A stretch of 64,000 nt of DNA, from the NCBI RefSeq assembly GCF_011067745.1, contig NZ_JAAMPJ010000004.1, forward strand, positions 434,001 through 498,000. The letters are read 5' to 3'. Of the stretch, positions 1 to 7,942 are shown piece after piece (position 1 is the first letter of the stretch; every line of letters starts with the position of its first letter). The notes beneath the pieces were generated by a model. The model saw only the letters and a program-made list of their open reading frames with translations. It was not told the DNA's origin and ran no database searches. The stretch comes from Lentzea alba. Its GTDB lineage: Bacteria; Actinomycetota; Actinomycetes; Mycobacteriales; Pseudonocardiaceae. A program made the position numbers and the translations under genes.

Positions 1-121
1 GCAGGTCGGCGTCACCCTCGCGGCGTTCGCGCAGGAGGAGGTGCAGCACCTCCTCGCGGTCGGCCTCGTCGAGCGGGGTGTTCGCGAAATCCGTTCGCAA
101 CCGGTCAAGATCGATCGACAC
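1..121 (-). CDS. Unidentified protein, N-terminal fragment (cut by window edge)
   Basis: Reading leftward from a GTG at 121, about 40 codons stay open to the window edge, beginning VSIDLDRLRTDFANTPLDEA and continuing with an acidic/basic helical stretch. An in-frame TAA at 131-133 rules out a longer start. The hexamer TAAGGT lies six bases upstream of the GTG, which fits a leaderless start. I do not recognise a family from this fragment. It diverges from the gamma-glutamyltransferase gene. Confidence 0.55.
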   Translation of the reverse strand, partial: MSIDLDRLRTDFANTPLDEADREEVLHLLLRERREGDADL

Positions 122-127
122 ACCCGC

Positions 128-133
128 ACCTTA
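128..133 (-). promoter_or_regulatory. Putative -10 element, leaderless start at 121
   Basis: On the minus strand TAAGGT is followed by six bases and then the GTG at 121. This is the TANNNT-N6-start arrangement seen at several other genes here. Confidence 0.4.
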
Positions 134-187
134 GGCCTTCATCAAGAGGAGTGTTGCCATCTGGTCGCAACGGAGTAGAAGTTTCCC

Positions 188-1957
188 ATGTTGCGAACGG
201 TTGCCGCACTGACGCTCTCCGTCGTAGTGGTCGCTCCCGCTCACGCGGGTGCGGCGGAACCACCGCCTCGCGTGCCCGAGCAGGTCGGCTGGGGCGGCGC
301 CGTCTCCAGCGTCGACCCCGACGCGTCCCAGATCGGCATCGACGTGCTCCGCCGCGGCGGCAACGCCGTCGACGCCGCCGTCGCCACCGCCGCCGCGCTC
401 GGTGTGACCGATCCGTTCAGCGCCGGCATCGGTGGTGGAGGGTTCTTCGTCCACTACGACGCCCGCACCGGTCGTGTGTCCACTCTGGACGGCCGGGAGA
501 CCGCGCCGCGCAGCGCGACCGACCAGCTGTTCGTGGAGAACGGCAAGCCGCTCCCGTTCGCCGAGGCGATGACCAGCGGCCTGTCCGTCGGCGTCCCCGG
601 CACGCCCAAGACGTGGCAGCAGGCGCTGCGCAAGTGGGGCACGCTGAACCTGCGCGAGGCCATGGCGCCCGCGGAAGCGTTGGCGCGGCGCGGTTTCGTC
701 GTCGACCGGACGTTCAACTCGCAGATCGCGAACAACGCCGCCCGCTTCGCCGACTTCACCTCCACGCGCGACCTCTACCTGCCCGGCGGCCAGCCGCCCG
801 CGGTGGGCAGCACGTTCCGCAACCCGCAGCTCGCTGACACCTACCGCGAGCTCGCCCGCACCGAGCTCGCGTCGCTCTACGGCGGCGCGGTCGGCCGTGA
901 CCTGGTGAAGACCGTCCAGCAGCCACCGGTCGTGCCCGGCACGACCCGCAACATCCGCCCCGGCGCCATGGAGATCTCGGACCTGGCCCGCTACCAGGTC
1001 GAACGCCGCGACCCCACGCGCACGCGCTACCGCGGCCTCGACGTCTACGGCATGGCGGCGCCGTCGTCCGGCGGCACGACCGTCGGCGAGGCGCTGAACA
1101 TCCTCGAGTCGACCGACCTCTCGAAGGCCTCCGACGTCGAGTACCTGCACCGCTTCATCGAGTCGACGAAGCTCTCGTTCGCCGACCGCCTGCGCTGGGT
1201 GGGCGACCCGGCGTTCTCCACCGTGCCGACCGACGGCCTGCTCTCGCAGAAGTTCGCCGACAGCCGCGCGTGCCTGATCAAGCCCGACGCCGTGCTGCCC
1301 GCCCCGCAGCCGGCCGCCGACCCGCGCAATCCCAAGCCGTGTGAAGCCACCGCCGGTCTCTCGTCGCTGCGTGAGGACGCCGAACGCACCACGCACCTCA
1401 CCACGGCCGACCGCTGGGGCAACGTGGTCGCCTACACCCTCACGATCGAGGCGGAGGGCGGCAGCGGCATCGTCGTCCCGGGCCGGGGTTTCCTGCTCAA
1501 CAACGAACTCACCGACTTCGAGTTCGTGGCCCCGACCGCCGGCGTCCCGCACCCGAACCTCCCGGGCCCCGGCAAGCGCCCGCGGTCGTCCATGGCTCCG
1601 ACCATCGTCCTGGACCACGGCAAGGTGGTCCTCGCGGTCGGTTCGCCCGGTGGCTCGACCATCATCACCACGGTCACCCAGATCCTGACCGGGCGCCTGG
1701 ACCGCAAGATGTCCCTGCGTGACGCCGTAGCGGCCCCGCGCGCCTCCCAGCGCAACGCGGCCACGACCCCGGCCGAGGCGGAGTTCATCGCCGCCGCCAC
1801 CACCGCGGGCCTGCAGGCGATCGGCCACAAGTTCAGCCAGAACGCCGAAATCGGCGCCGCCACGGCCGTCGAACGTGCCAAGGACGGCCGCTGGCGTGCC
1901 GTGGCCGAACCGACGCGACGCGGCGGAGGTGCCGCCCGCGTGGTGAAGGTGGGCTGA
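188..1957 (+). CDS. ggt: Gamma-glutamyltransferase (secreted)
   Basis: 589 aa. It transfers or hydrolyses the gamma-glutamyl group of glutathione-like compounds outside the membrane. Residues 1 to about 21 form a signal peptide (hydrophobic LTLSVVVVAPAHAG, then AAEPPP). The family precursor is self-cleaved before a Thr. Here TTHLTTADRWGNVVAYT places the nucleophile near Thr401, giving a large and a small subunit. Downstream, VGSPGGSTI near residues 484-491 matches the family oxyanion/substrate loop. Length is normal for the family. The ATG at 188 is favoured because the signal peptide begins there; the Shine-Dalgarno (GGAG about 12 bases upstream) is poor. Actinomycetes also use this family on other gamma-glutamyl thiols, so the natural substrate is open. 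Confidence 0.93.
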   Translation: MLRTVAALTLSVVVVAPAHAGAAEPPPRVPEQVGWGGAVSSVDPDASQIGIDVLRRGGNAVDAAVATAAALGVTDPFSAGIGGGGFFVHYDARTGRVSTLDGRETAPRSATDQLFVENGKPLPFAEAMTSGLSVGVPGTPKTWQQALRKWGTLNLREAMAPAEALARRGFVVDRTFNSQIANNAARFADFTSTRDLYLPGGQPPAVGSTFRNPQLADTYRELARTELASLYGGAVGRDLVKTVQQPPVVPGTTRNIRPGAMEISDLARYQVERRDPTRTRYRGLDVYGMAAPSSGGTTVGEALNILESTDLSKASDVEYLHRFIESTKLSFADRLRWVGDPAFSTVPTDGLLSQKFADSRACLIKPDAVLPAPQPAADPRNPKPCEATAGLSSLREDAERTTHLTTADRWGNVVAYTLTIEAEGGSGIVVPGRGFLLNNELTDFEFVAPTAGVPHPNLPGPGKRPRSSMAPTIVLDHGKVVLAVGSPGGSTIITTVTQILTGRLDRKMSLRDAVAAPRASQRNAATTPAEAEFIAAATTAGLQAIGHKFSQNAEIGAATAVERAKDGRWRAVAEPTRRGGGAARVVKVG

Positions 1958-1971
1958 GCCTTCTCCCGCGG

Positions 1972-2490
1972 CTAGTTGTTGGTGCGTCCGTCGACGCGTT
2001 CACGGATGAGGTCGGCGTGGCCGTTGTGCTGCGCGTACTCCTCGATCAGGTGGATGTAGAGCCAGCGCACGGAAATCTCGCCCACTCGCTCGTGGACGAA
2101 GGTGTCGTCGAGGTCCCGCGTGGCTGCCGCCGCGCGGGCCTCGGCCATTTCGGCGAGGAGAGCGGCGTACTCGGCCTCGGCCCGCGCCGGGTCGAGGTTC
2201 CCGAAGGCGTCGTCCCAGTTGCCCGGCTCGCCGTAGCGGGGCTTGACGTCCTCGCCAGCCAGCCGCTTCCGGAACCAGACGCGTTCGACGTCGGTCAGGT
2301 GGCGGATCAGGCCCAGCAGGGTGAGGTTCGACGGCGGTGTGGAGACCGTGGCGAGCTGTTCGCCGGACAGTCCCGCGCAGTTGCCGAGGAAGGTGGCTCG
2401 ATGGCGGTCGAGCCACGCTTCCAGCATCGGGCGTTCCTCGCCGAGCAGTGGTTCGTCGATCAGTTCGACTTCGGGTGCCGTCCACGTCAT
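1972..2490 (-). CDS. DinB / DUF664-like protein
   Basis: 172 aa. Actinobacterial proteins of the DinB/DUF664 four-helix class include mycothiol-dependent enzymes and many of unknown substrate. The family pattern is visible: NLTLLGLIRHLTDVERVWFRKRLAGED supplies the first His and helix, and the C-terminal WLYIHLIEEYAQHNGHADLIRE carries the later His residues expected to bind metal. I chose ATG 2490 (MTWTAPEVEL); an in-frame codon at 2532 would run into the upstream gene. The start lies ten bases after the stop of the sigma-factor partner gene, so co-transcription is possible although the functions look unrelated. The substrate cannot be told from sequence. Confidence 0.85.
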   Translation of the reverse strand: MTWTAPEVELIDEPLLGEERPMLEAWLDRHRATFLGNCAGLSGEQLATVSTPPSNLTLLGLIRHLTDVERVWFRKRLAGEDVKPRYGEPGNWDDAFGNLDPARAEAEYAALLAEMAEARAAAATRDLDDTFVHERVGEISVRWLYIHLIEEYAQHNGHADLIRERVDGRTNN

Positions 2491-2500
2491 GGGCTCATGC

Positions 2501-3631
2501 TTAGCTGATGCCGCCCTCGTAGACGATCTCACCCTCGGCGTTGCGCGCCACCAGGCGCAGGCGGGCGGGAGACATCATCCAGTCGTCCCCGATGGACACC
2601 GGGAACGTGACGATGAAGTGGCCGTCGGCGACGTTCACCGTCACCGGGGTACCGCCTCTGTCGGACACCTCGACGGTTTTCGCGGCTCTGGTGGTGCGTC
2701 CGGTCACGATGAACTCGGATCCGGACTGGTGGCCGTCGATGACCAGCGAGGAGTCCGGGTCGCGCGATGTCGTGCTGATGAGCGACAGGCTGTCCGAGCG
2801 GGTCTCGGTGAACGGACAGGTCGCCCACTCCCGGTGGCCGCGGTGGGCGAGCAACATTCCGCGGTGCTGTTCGAGGCCGGACACCAGCAACGGCTCCCAG
2901 CCTCGGAGTTCGTCGACGGTCACCTTGTTGTTGAAGGCGTTGTCGACGCATCTGGCGAGGACGTTGACGGATGCCCACGGGTCGCTGTCGTCGCTCTCGA
3001 AACTGTCCGTGACCCCGTTCTCCGACCAGGACGTGAACCGCTGGACGGGGACGGTCTTCTCGTCGAAGACCAGCTCGTTGGTCAGCATCGCGGCCGGGCT
3101 GTGGACGATGAAGAAATCAGGTGTGACTACGCCGCTGGAGGAGTGTTTGGGCCTGCCGGAGACGGTCTCGCGCGCCTTCACCGTTCGCGTGCCCAAGGGA
3201 GGCACACCAGCGATGACGTTGGCGGACCTGTAGGTGATCGAGCCCGCGTCTACCTGGGTCGGCTGGAAGCCCTGCGGTGCGACGCCGGCGCGAGAAGCGG
3301 TGAGCTCGCAGAAGCGGCCGTCCGTGCCGACGAGGACCTTGCGCAGCCCGAAGACGACCATCTGGGTGGAGGACCAGTTCTTGTCGTTCAGGGCGGTGCG
3401 GCAGCGGGCGACATCCCGGCCGGACGGAGTGACGACGCGGTCGCGCGCCGGGTCGAGGTCGTGCGTGGCCGGCTGGGTGATGGCGATGCCACCCGCGATG
3501 AGGAGCGTGACGCCCGCGGCCACGGCGAGTGGGGTGTGGTTGCGGCGGCTCCGCGTCTCGGTGAAGTGCGGACGCATGCGCTCCTTGACGTCCGCGGGCA
3601 GAACTCGGCGGGGCGGCAGGTTGATGGTCAT
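2501..3631 (-). CDS. Single-pass membrane protein coupled to an ECF sigma factor
   Basis: 376 aa. A short basic cytoplasmic segment (about 33 residues) precedes one transmembrane helix (LAVAAGVTLLIAGGIAI, about residues 37-54) and a roughly 320-residue outer domain. Its ATG shares a base with the sigma-factor TGA (TGATG), and the start has a good GGAGG. Such pairing usually marks a regulator or output of the sigma factor. However, the cytoplasmic part is too short for a classical zinc anti-sigma domain and lacks its HxxxCxxC motif. No family was recognised in the outer domain. The role as anti-sigma factor or sensor is inference. Confidence 0.75.
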   Translation of the reverse strand: MTINLPPRRVLPADVKERMRPHFTETRSRRNHTPLAVAAGVTLLIAGGIAITQPATHDLDPARDRVVTPSGRDVARCRTALNDKNWSSTQMVVFGLRKVLVGTDGRFCELTASRAGVAPQGFQPTQVDAGSITYRSANVIAGVPPLGTRTVKARETVSGRPKHSSSGVVTPDFFIVHSPAAMLTNELVFDEKTVPVQRFTSWSENGVTDSFESDDSDPWASVNVLARCVDNAFNNKVTVDELRGWEPLLVSGLEQHRGMLLAHRGHREWATCPFTETRSDSLSLISTTSRDPDSSLVIDGHQSGSEFIVTGRTTRAAKTVEVSDRGGTPVTVNVADGHFIVTFPVSIGDDWMMSPARLRLVARNAEGEIVYEGGIS

Positions 3632-4233
3632 CACTCCACCTCCAGGATGTCGTCGGCGAGCATCTTGCGCAGACGGGTGCGGGCGCGGGAGATGCGGGAG
3701 CGGACGCTCACCTCGGCCACGCCCAGCACGGTGGCAGCCTCGGCAGCGGTCAGTTCGCCCAGCAGGACCAGCTCCACGGCCTCGCGTTCGGCGCGGGGGA
3801 GACGTTCGACGGCCTCCAGCACCTGGCTGAGGCGGGCCTCGTGGTCGAGGGACGACGCGACGTCGTCGGCGTGGTCGCGCTGCACGTCGTCGTGGGGCAC
3901 GCGGAGCAGCAGGCGGGTGAACCTGGCTTTGCGGCGGAACTCCGAGCGCGCCAGGTTGCCCGCCACGGTGAACAGCCACGGCAGCGCACTGTCGCGCACC
4001 AGTGTCATCCCGGCGCGGCGCCGCCAGGCTGTGAGGAACGTCGCCGACGTCAGGTCCTCCGCCGTCGACCAGGACGCGGTCAGCCGGTAGGCGTGGTTCC
4101 AGACCGCCTCGGCGTAACGGTCGTAGAGCTCACCGAACGCGTGCTCGTCGCCCTGTGCCCACAGTTCGGCGTCCGACGGGGCGTCGTCGGGCACAGCGGC
4201 CGCCCCCTCCCAGCTCGGTCGCATCAGCCTCAT
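3631..4233 (-). CDS. ECF-type RNA polymerase sigma factor
   Basis: 200 aa. Region 2 is visible in AFGELYDRYAEAVWNHAYRL and the following TSATFLTAWRR. Region 4 is visible in the LPRAEREAVELVLLGELTAA stretch followed by a helix-turn-helix (VAEVSVRSRISRARTRLRKML). No extra C-terminal domain is present. Start choice lies between ATG 4233 (MRLMRPSWEG) and ATG 4224; neither has a clear Shine-Dalgarno. The gene heads an operon with the membrane protein at 2501-3631 through a one-base stop/start overlap, so the two are made together. I found no self-recognising -35/-10 pair in the 120 bases upstream. Confidence 0.9.
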   Translation of the reverse strand: MRLMRPSWEGAAAVPDDAPSDAELWAQGDEHAFGELYDRYAEAVWNHAYRLTASWSTAEDLTSATFLTAWRRRAGMTLVRDSALPWLFTVAGNLARSEFRRKARFTRLLLRVPHDDVQRDHADDVASSLDHEARLSQVLEAVERLPRAEREAVELVLLGELTAAEAATVLGVAEVSVRSRISRARTRLRKMLADDILEVE

Positions 4234-4353
4234 GACCTGGAGGTGTCCACCTTCCGGCCGAGTGTTGCACCCGATCTTCCTACCTCGGGCCGAGGCAGCC
4301 TCGATACCGCGAGCCGATGCGGGCTGACCTGCGTGAACGGCACAGTTCGTGGC

Positions 4354-4503
4354 ATGACGACGCACACTGTTACCGGAGCCCCGGCAGCCCACTTCAACTT
4401 CCCCGCGTTGTTCCGCCCCGTGCTGACGGCGCTGCGGTTCACCGGCCACTTCCTCGTGGCGCTGGTGGGCGTGATCTTCCTCGGCAGCGCGTCCGAGCAC
4501 TGA
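4354..4503 (+). CDS. 49-residue membrane-associated small protein
   Basis: The reading MTTHTVTGAPAAHFNF... ends in a hydrophobic helix (FTGHFLVALVGVIFLGSA). Nearly every third codon position is G or C, as expected for a real gene in this genome, and the opposite-strand readings do not share that signature. The hexamer CACAGT lies seven bases before the ATG, similar to leaderless starts nearby. No function is known to me. It sits 47 bases before def, and a strong hairpin lies between them, so it may share the def transcript. Confidence 0.65.
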   Translation: MTTHTVTGAPAAHFNFPALFRPVLTALRFTGHFLVALVGVIFLGSASEH

Positions 4504-4508
4504 CCGCG

Positions 4509-4544
4509 CTCCTCGTAGACTGGCCTCCAGTCCACCACGAGGAG
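4509..4544 (+). promoter_or_regulatory. Hairpin enclosing the def Shine-Dalgarno
   Basis: Outer arms CTCCTCGT (4509-4516) and ACGAGGAG (4537-4544) are perfectly complementary. Nested inside, GACTGG (4518-4523) pairs with CCAGTC (4527-4532). The right outer arm contains the GAGGAG that should bind 16S rRNA for def (GTG 4551). Folding would hide that site. It may also weaken transcription coming from the small upstream gene. Confidence 0.55.
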
Positions 4545-4550
4545 CACTGC

Positions 4551-5099
4551 GTGACCGTCCAACCCATCCGCCTGTTCGGAGACCCCGTGCTGCGCACCGC
4601 CGCTGTCGAGGTGACCGACTTCGACAAGGAACTGCGCACCCTGGTCAAGGACCTGTGGGACTCGATGCAGGACGCGGGCGGAGCGGGACTCGCCGCGCCT
4701 CAGCTCGGCGTTGGACTGCGCGTGTTCACCTACCACTGCGACGGCTTCGCGGGACACCTCGTCAACCCCACGTGGGAGGTGGTCGGCGAGGAGATGCAGG
4801 ACGGGCCCGAGGGCTGCCTGTCCATCCCCGGCATGTCGTGGGACTGCAAGCGCCACCTGCACGTCGTGGCCAAGGGCTGGAACATGCACGGTGAGCCCGT
4901 CGAGGTCGAAGGCACCGAGACGCTGGCCCGCTGCATCCAGCACGAGACGGACCACCTCGACGGAGTGCTGTTCCTCGACCGCCTCGACGCCGAGACGCGC
5001 AAGGTGGCGATGAGGGAGATCCGGCAGGCCGAGTGGTTCGACGGTACGGTCCCCACCTTGAAGCAGAGCCCGCACCCACTCTTCGGCAGGTCCAGCTGA
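4551..5099 (+). CDS. def: Peptide deformylase
   Basis: 182 aa. Removes the formyl group from new N-terminal methionine. All three family motifs are present: [11 protein letters not shown] (motif I), EGCLSIPG (motif II, Cys metal ligand) and [15 protein letters not shown] (motif III, HExxH with two His ligands and the catalytic Glu). The GTG at 4551 has GAGGAG six bases upstream. The fmt gene starts two bases after the stop, so the enzymes that add and remove formyl-methionine are made together. A second deformylase gene elsewhere is common in actinomycetes but cannot be judged here. Confidence 0.96.
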   Translation: MTVQPIRLFGDPVLRTAAVEVTDFDKELRTLVKDLWDSMQDAGGAGLAAPQLGVGLRVFTYHCDGFAGHLVNPTWEVVGEEMQDGPEGCLSIPGMSWDCKRHLHVVAKGWNMHGEPVEVEGTETLARCIQHETDHLDGVLFLDRLDAETRKVAMREIRQAEWFDGTVPTLKQSPHPLFGRSS

Positions 5100-5101
5100 C
5101 C

Positions 5102-6028
5102 ATGCGACTCGTGTTCGCCGGTACGCCCGAGGTCGCCCTGCCCTCGCTGCGCGCCTTCATCGACTCTCCCCGCCACGACGTCGTCGCCGTGGTCACCCGC
5201 CCCGACGCCCCCTCCGGCAGGGGCCGCCGTCTCGAACGTTCCCCGGTCGGCGCTCTGGCCGACGAACACGGCATCGAGGTCCTGACGCCGCTCAAGGCCG
5301 GCGAGCCCGAGTTCCTGGACCGCCTGCGCGCCCTCGAACCCGACCTCTGCCCGGTCGTCGCCTACGGCAACCTGCTGCCGCAGCGGACGCTCGACGTCCC
5401 GAAGCACGGCTGGGTCAACCTCCACTTCTCCGTGCTGCCCGCCTGGCGCGGCGCCGCGCCGGTGCAGGCCGCCGTGCGCAACGGCGACGACATCACGGGC
5501 GCCTCGACGTTCCGGATCGTGCGCGAGCTCGACGCGGGCCCGGTGTTCGGCGTGGTGACCGAGAAGGTGCGTGACCGCGACACCTCCGGCGACCTGCTGA
5601 CGCGCCTGTCCGAGTCGGGCGCCCAGCTGCTGCTGTCCACTGTGGACGGCATCGAGGACGGCACCCTGCGCGCCGTCGACCAGCCTGCCGACGGCGTCAC
5701 CTACGCCGCCAAGATCGCCGTCGAGGACGCGCGCCTCGACTTCACCGCGCCCGCCGTGGCCGTCGACCGCCTGGCACGCGCGGTGACGCCGGAGCCCGGC
5801 GCGTGGGCCGAGTTCCGGGGTGAGCGCCTCAAGCTCGGCCCCGTGACGCCCGTGGACGACGTGACGCTGCCGGCCGGGGAGATCCAGGTCGAACGCAAGC
5901 GCGTGCTCGTGGGCACGGCCACGACCGCCGTCGTCCTCGGCGACGTCCAGGCGCAGGGCAAGAAGCGCATGGCCGCCACCGACTGGGCGCGCGGGGTGCG
6001 CATCGAGGCGGGGGAGCGGATCGCATGA
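5102..6028 (+). CDS. fmt: Methionyl-tRNA formyltransferase
   Basis: 308 aa. Formylates initiator Met-tRNA with 10-formyl-tetrahydrofolate. The N-terminal Rossmann motif is [16 protein letters not shown]. The catalytic core [20 protein letters not shown] carries the Asn and His of the active site, and ELDAGPVFG holds the third conserved acidic residue. The C-terminal tRNA-binding domain covers about residues 205-308. Length is normal. The stop overlaps the start of a 57-codon ORF (ATGA at 6025-6028), which in turn overlaps rsmB. Confidence 0.96.
   Translation: MRLVFAGTPEVALPSLRAFIDSPRHDVVAVVTRPDAPSGRGRRLERSPVGALADEHGIEVLTPLKAGEPEFLDRLRALEPDLCPVVAYGNLLPQRTLDVPKHGWVNLHFSVLPAWRGAAPVQAAVRNGDDITGASTFRIVRELDAGPVFGVVTEKVRDRDTSGDLLTRLSESGAQLLLSTVDGIEDGTLRAVDQPADGVTYAAKIAVEDARLDFTAPAVAVDRLARAVTPEPGAWAEFRGERLKLGPVTPVDDVTLPAGEIQVERKRVLVGTATTAVVLGDVQAQGKKRMAATDWARGVRIEAGERIA
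6011..6028 (+). repeat. Direct repeat copy A at the fmt end
   Basis: The 18 bases GGGGAGCGGATCGCATGA recur as GGGGAGCAAGTCGCATGA at 6181-6198, exactly 170 bases downstream, with only the three middle bases changed. Each copy contains a Shine-Dalgarno-like GGGGAG and an ATGA stop/start overlap. Confidence 0.75.
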
Positions 6029-6198
6029 GCCGTCCTGCCATGAACCGCGCCGTCATGAACCACGCTGTCATCAACCGCGCTGTCACGAACCACGCTGTCA
6101 TGAACCACGCTGGGACGAGGGCGTGTGCCATCGCCGCGCCGACCGGTACGAGCTTGGCGCGCGTTGTCCGTGCCGGAGCAGGGGAGCAAGTCGCATGA
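6025..6198 (+). CDS. 57-residue repeat-bearing ORF coupled to both fmt and rsmB
   Basis: ATG 6025 overlaps the fmt stop (ATGA), and its own TGA (6196-6198) overlaps the rsmB ATG (ATGA). The frame is therefore closed neatly between two essential-type genes. The peptide begins [20 protein letters not shown] and has five pentapeptide units of the form (M/I/T)N(R/H)AV, followed by a small-residue-rich tail. The junction sequence before its start is copied before the rsmB start. I know no family like it. It may be a real peptide, or an insertion kept in frame so that ribosomes still pass from fmt to rsmB. Translation is plausible from the overlaps; a function for the product is not established. 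Confidence 0.5.
   Translation: MSRPAMNRAVMNHAVINRAVTNHAVMNHAGTRACAIAAPTGTSLARVVRAGAGEQVA
6040..6114 (+). repeat. Five tandem 15-base repeats
   Basis: Units start at 6040, 6055, 6070, 6085 and 6100. The consensus is ATGAACCACGCTGTC, with 1-3 changes per unit (for example ATGAACCGCGCCGTC and ATCAACCGCGCTGTC). The unit length is a multiple of three, so changes in copy number keep the surrounding ORF open. Confidence 0.85.
6181..6198 (+). repeat. Direct repeat copy B at the rsmB start
   Basis: GGGGAGCAAGTCGCATGA matches 15 of 18 bases of copy A at 6011-6028. It supplies the ribosome-binding site and start of rsmB. Confidence 0.75.
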
Positions 6199-7679
6199 CC
6201 GGCTACTCGCGAGGAGCCTCCAAGCCGTCCCGTCCACGCAGGCCGCATCCGCCGCGCCGGCGCACCGGGCCCTCCCGGCCGCCCGTGGAGGACCCGGCCC
6301 GCCTGGCCGCGCTGGAGACGTTGCGGGCGGTGCGGCAGCGCGACGCGTACGCCAACCTCGTGCTGCCGCAGCTGTTGCGGGATCGCCGCATCACCGGCCG
6401 TGACGCGGCACTCGCCACCGAGCTCACCTACGGTGCGGCGCGGGCACAGGGCCTGCTCGACGCCGTCATCGAGGCCTGCTCGGATCGGCCGTTGTCCGAA
6501 GTGGACGGTTCGGCGCTCGACGCGTTGCGGCTTGGTGCTTATCAGTTGTTGCGCACGCGCATTCCGTCGCACGCGGCGGTCGCCTCCACCGTCGACCTCG
6601 TCCGGGCCGAGCTCGGGTCCGGGATCGCGGGCTTCGTCAACGCCGTCCTGCGCCGGGTCGCGGAACAGGACGAGGCGGCGTGGGTCGACGAGCTCGCGCC
6701 CGATCCGGACACCGACCCGATCGGCAACGTGGCCTTCGCGCACGCCCACCCGCGCTGGATCGCGCAGGCGTTCGCGGAAGCCCTCGGCAGCCGGGACGAG
6801 CCGCTCAAGCGCGCCCTGGAGGCCGACGACGCGCGGCCGGCCGTGCACCTGGTGGCACGTCCTGGCGAGGTGAGCGCCGACGAGCTCGCCGCCATCACCG
6901 GCGGCGACGTGGCGCCGTACTCGCCTTACGGCGTGCACCTGGAGGCCGGGGCGGGCGACCCGGGCGATCTCGAGCCCGTCCGGGAACGCCTCGCCCACGT
7001 CCAGGACGAGGGCAGCCAGCTCTGCGCTCTCGCCCTGACCCGCGCGCCGATCGAGGGTGGGGACGACGGAGGCACGGACGACCGCTGGCTGGACCTCTGC
7101 GCGGGCCCCGGTGGCAAGGCCGCCCTGCTCGCCGCGCTGGTCGGCATCGAAGGCGGCGAGCTGATCGCCGTCGAGAAGGCACCCCACCGCGCCGAGCTCG
7201 TGCGCAAGATCACCTCAGGCCTGCCGGTGACCGTGCACGTGGCCGACGGCCGCGAGACCGACTTCGTCGAAGGGGCGTTCGACCGCGTACTGGTCGACGC
7301 GCCCTGCACCGGTCTCGGTGCACTGCGCAGGCGCCCGGAGGCGCGGTGGAGGCGCCAGCCCGCCGACGTCGGCACGCTCACGAAGCTGCAGCGCGAGCTG
7401 CTCACCGAGGCGTTGCGACTGGTGCGTCCTGGCGGCGTCGTGGGTTATGTCGTGTGCTCACCTCATCTCTCGGAGACCGTAGGGGTGGTGACGGACGTCG
7501 CCCGGCGGACCGGGGCCGAAGTGCTGGACACGCGGGAGCTCTTCCCGGGAGTTCCGGACCTCGGGGAAGGACCGCACGTTCAGCTCTGGCCTCATCTGCA
7601 CGGCACCGACGCGATGTTCTGCGCGGTGCTGCGACGCCCAGTTCGAGCGCTCGGGAAGGACGTTAGCGACGGGGTCTGA
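6195..7679 (+). CDS. rsmB: 16S rRNA m5C967 methyltransferase
   Basis: 494 aa. Methylates C967 of 16S rRNA using S-adenosylmethionine. A basic Pro/Arg-rich leader (about 35 residues) precedes a NusB-like RNA-binding domain (about residues 35-175). The methyltransferase domain follows, with VQDEGSQL, DLCAGPGGKAALLAAL (SAM site) and DAPCTGLGALRRRPEARWRR (catalytic Cys in PCTG). The second conserved Cys of the Sun/RsmB group is in YVVCSPHLSET. ATG 6195 overlaps the stop of the preceding 57-codon ORF. The def-fmt-rsmB order is common in bacteria. Confidence 0.94.
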   Translation: MTGYSRGASKPSRPRRPHPPRRRTGPSRPPVEDPARLAALETLRAVRQRDAYANLVLPQLLRDRRITGRDAALATELTYGAARAQGLLDAVIEACSDRPLSEVDGSALDALRLGAYQLLRTRIPSHAAVASTVDLVRAELGSGIAGFVNAVLRRVAEQDEAAWVDELAPDPDTDPIGNVAFAHAHPRWIAQAFAEALGSRDEPLKRALEADDARPAVHLVARPGEVSADELAAITGGDVAPYSPYGVHLEAGAGDPGDLEPVRERLAHVQDEGSQLCALALTRAPIEGGDDGGTDDRWLDLCAGPGGKAALLAALVGIEGGELIAVEKAPHRAELVRKITSGLPVTVHVADGRETDFVEGAFDRVLVDAPCTGLGALRRRPEARWRRQPADVGTLTKLQRELLTEALRLVRPGGVVGYVVCSPHLSETVGVVTDVARRTGAEVLDTRELFPGVPDLGEGPHVQLWPHLHGTDAMFCAVLRRPVRALGKDVSDGV

Positions 7680-7737
7680 CAGGTTCCGGCGGCCGAAGCG
7701 GCGGAGGACCTCGACGGGATCTTCGGCGTAACACGGT

Positions 7738-7763
7738 GGGTGACGTTCATGGCGACGTCACCC
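7738..7763. terminator. Perfect 9-bp hairpin after rsmB (terminator or operator)
   Basis: GGGTGACGT (7738-7746) pairs with ACGTCACCC (7755-7763) around the loop TCATGGCG, 58 bases after the rsmB stop. No T tract follows. It could end the rsmB transcript or be a protein-binding inverted repeat. The rest of the 263-base gap 7680-7942 shows no coding signature or RNA gene. Confidence 0.4.
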
Positions 7764-7929
7764 AGATCCGTGACGTGCGGCGGCCTGCGTCTAGGTCGAT
7801 TCCCGGAGTAACGATGGCCGAGAGTGTTCGGTGGCGAGGCCGGTGCCCTGATCGAGTGGATGCTCAGGCAAAGCCATGCCGACGGTTCCGCGCGGCTCCC
7901 CGATGATCGTCCACCTGGGATCGTCCGCC

Positions 7930-7935
7930 TAACAT
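7930..7935 (+). promoter_or_regulatory. Putative -10 element, leaderless start at 7943
   Basis: TAACAT is followed by seven bases and ATG 7943. Confidence 0.4.
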
Positions 7936-7942
7936 CGGCGAG

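Noticed and set aside
6040..6114. CRISPR array
   Set aside because: The 15-base units are directly adjacent without spacers, so this is a simple tandem repeat.
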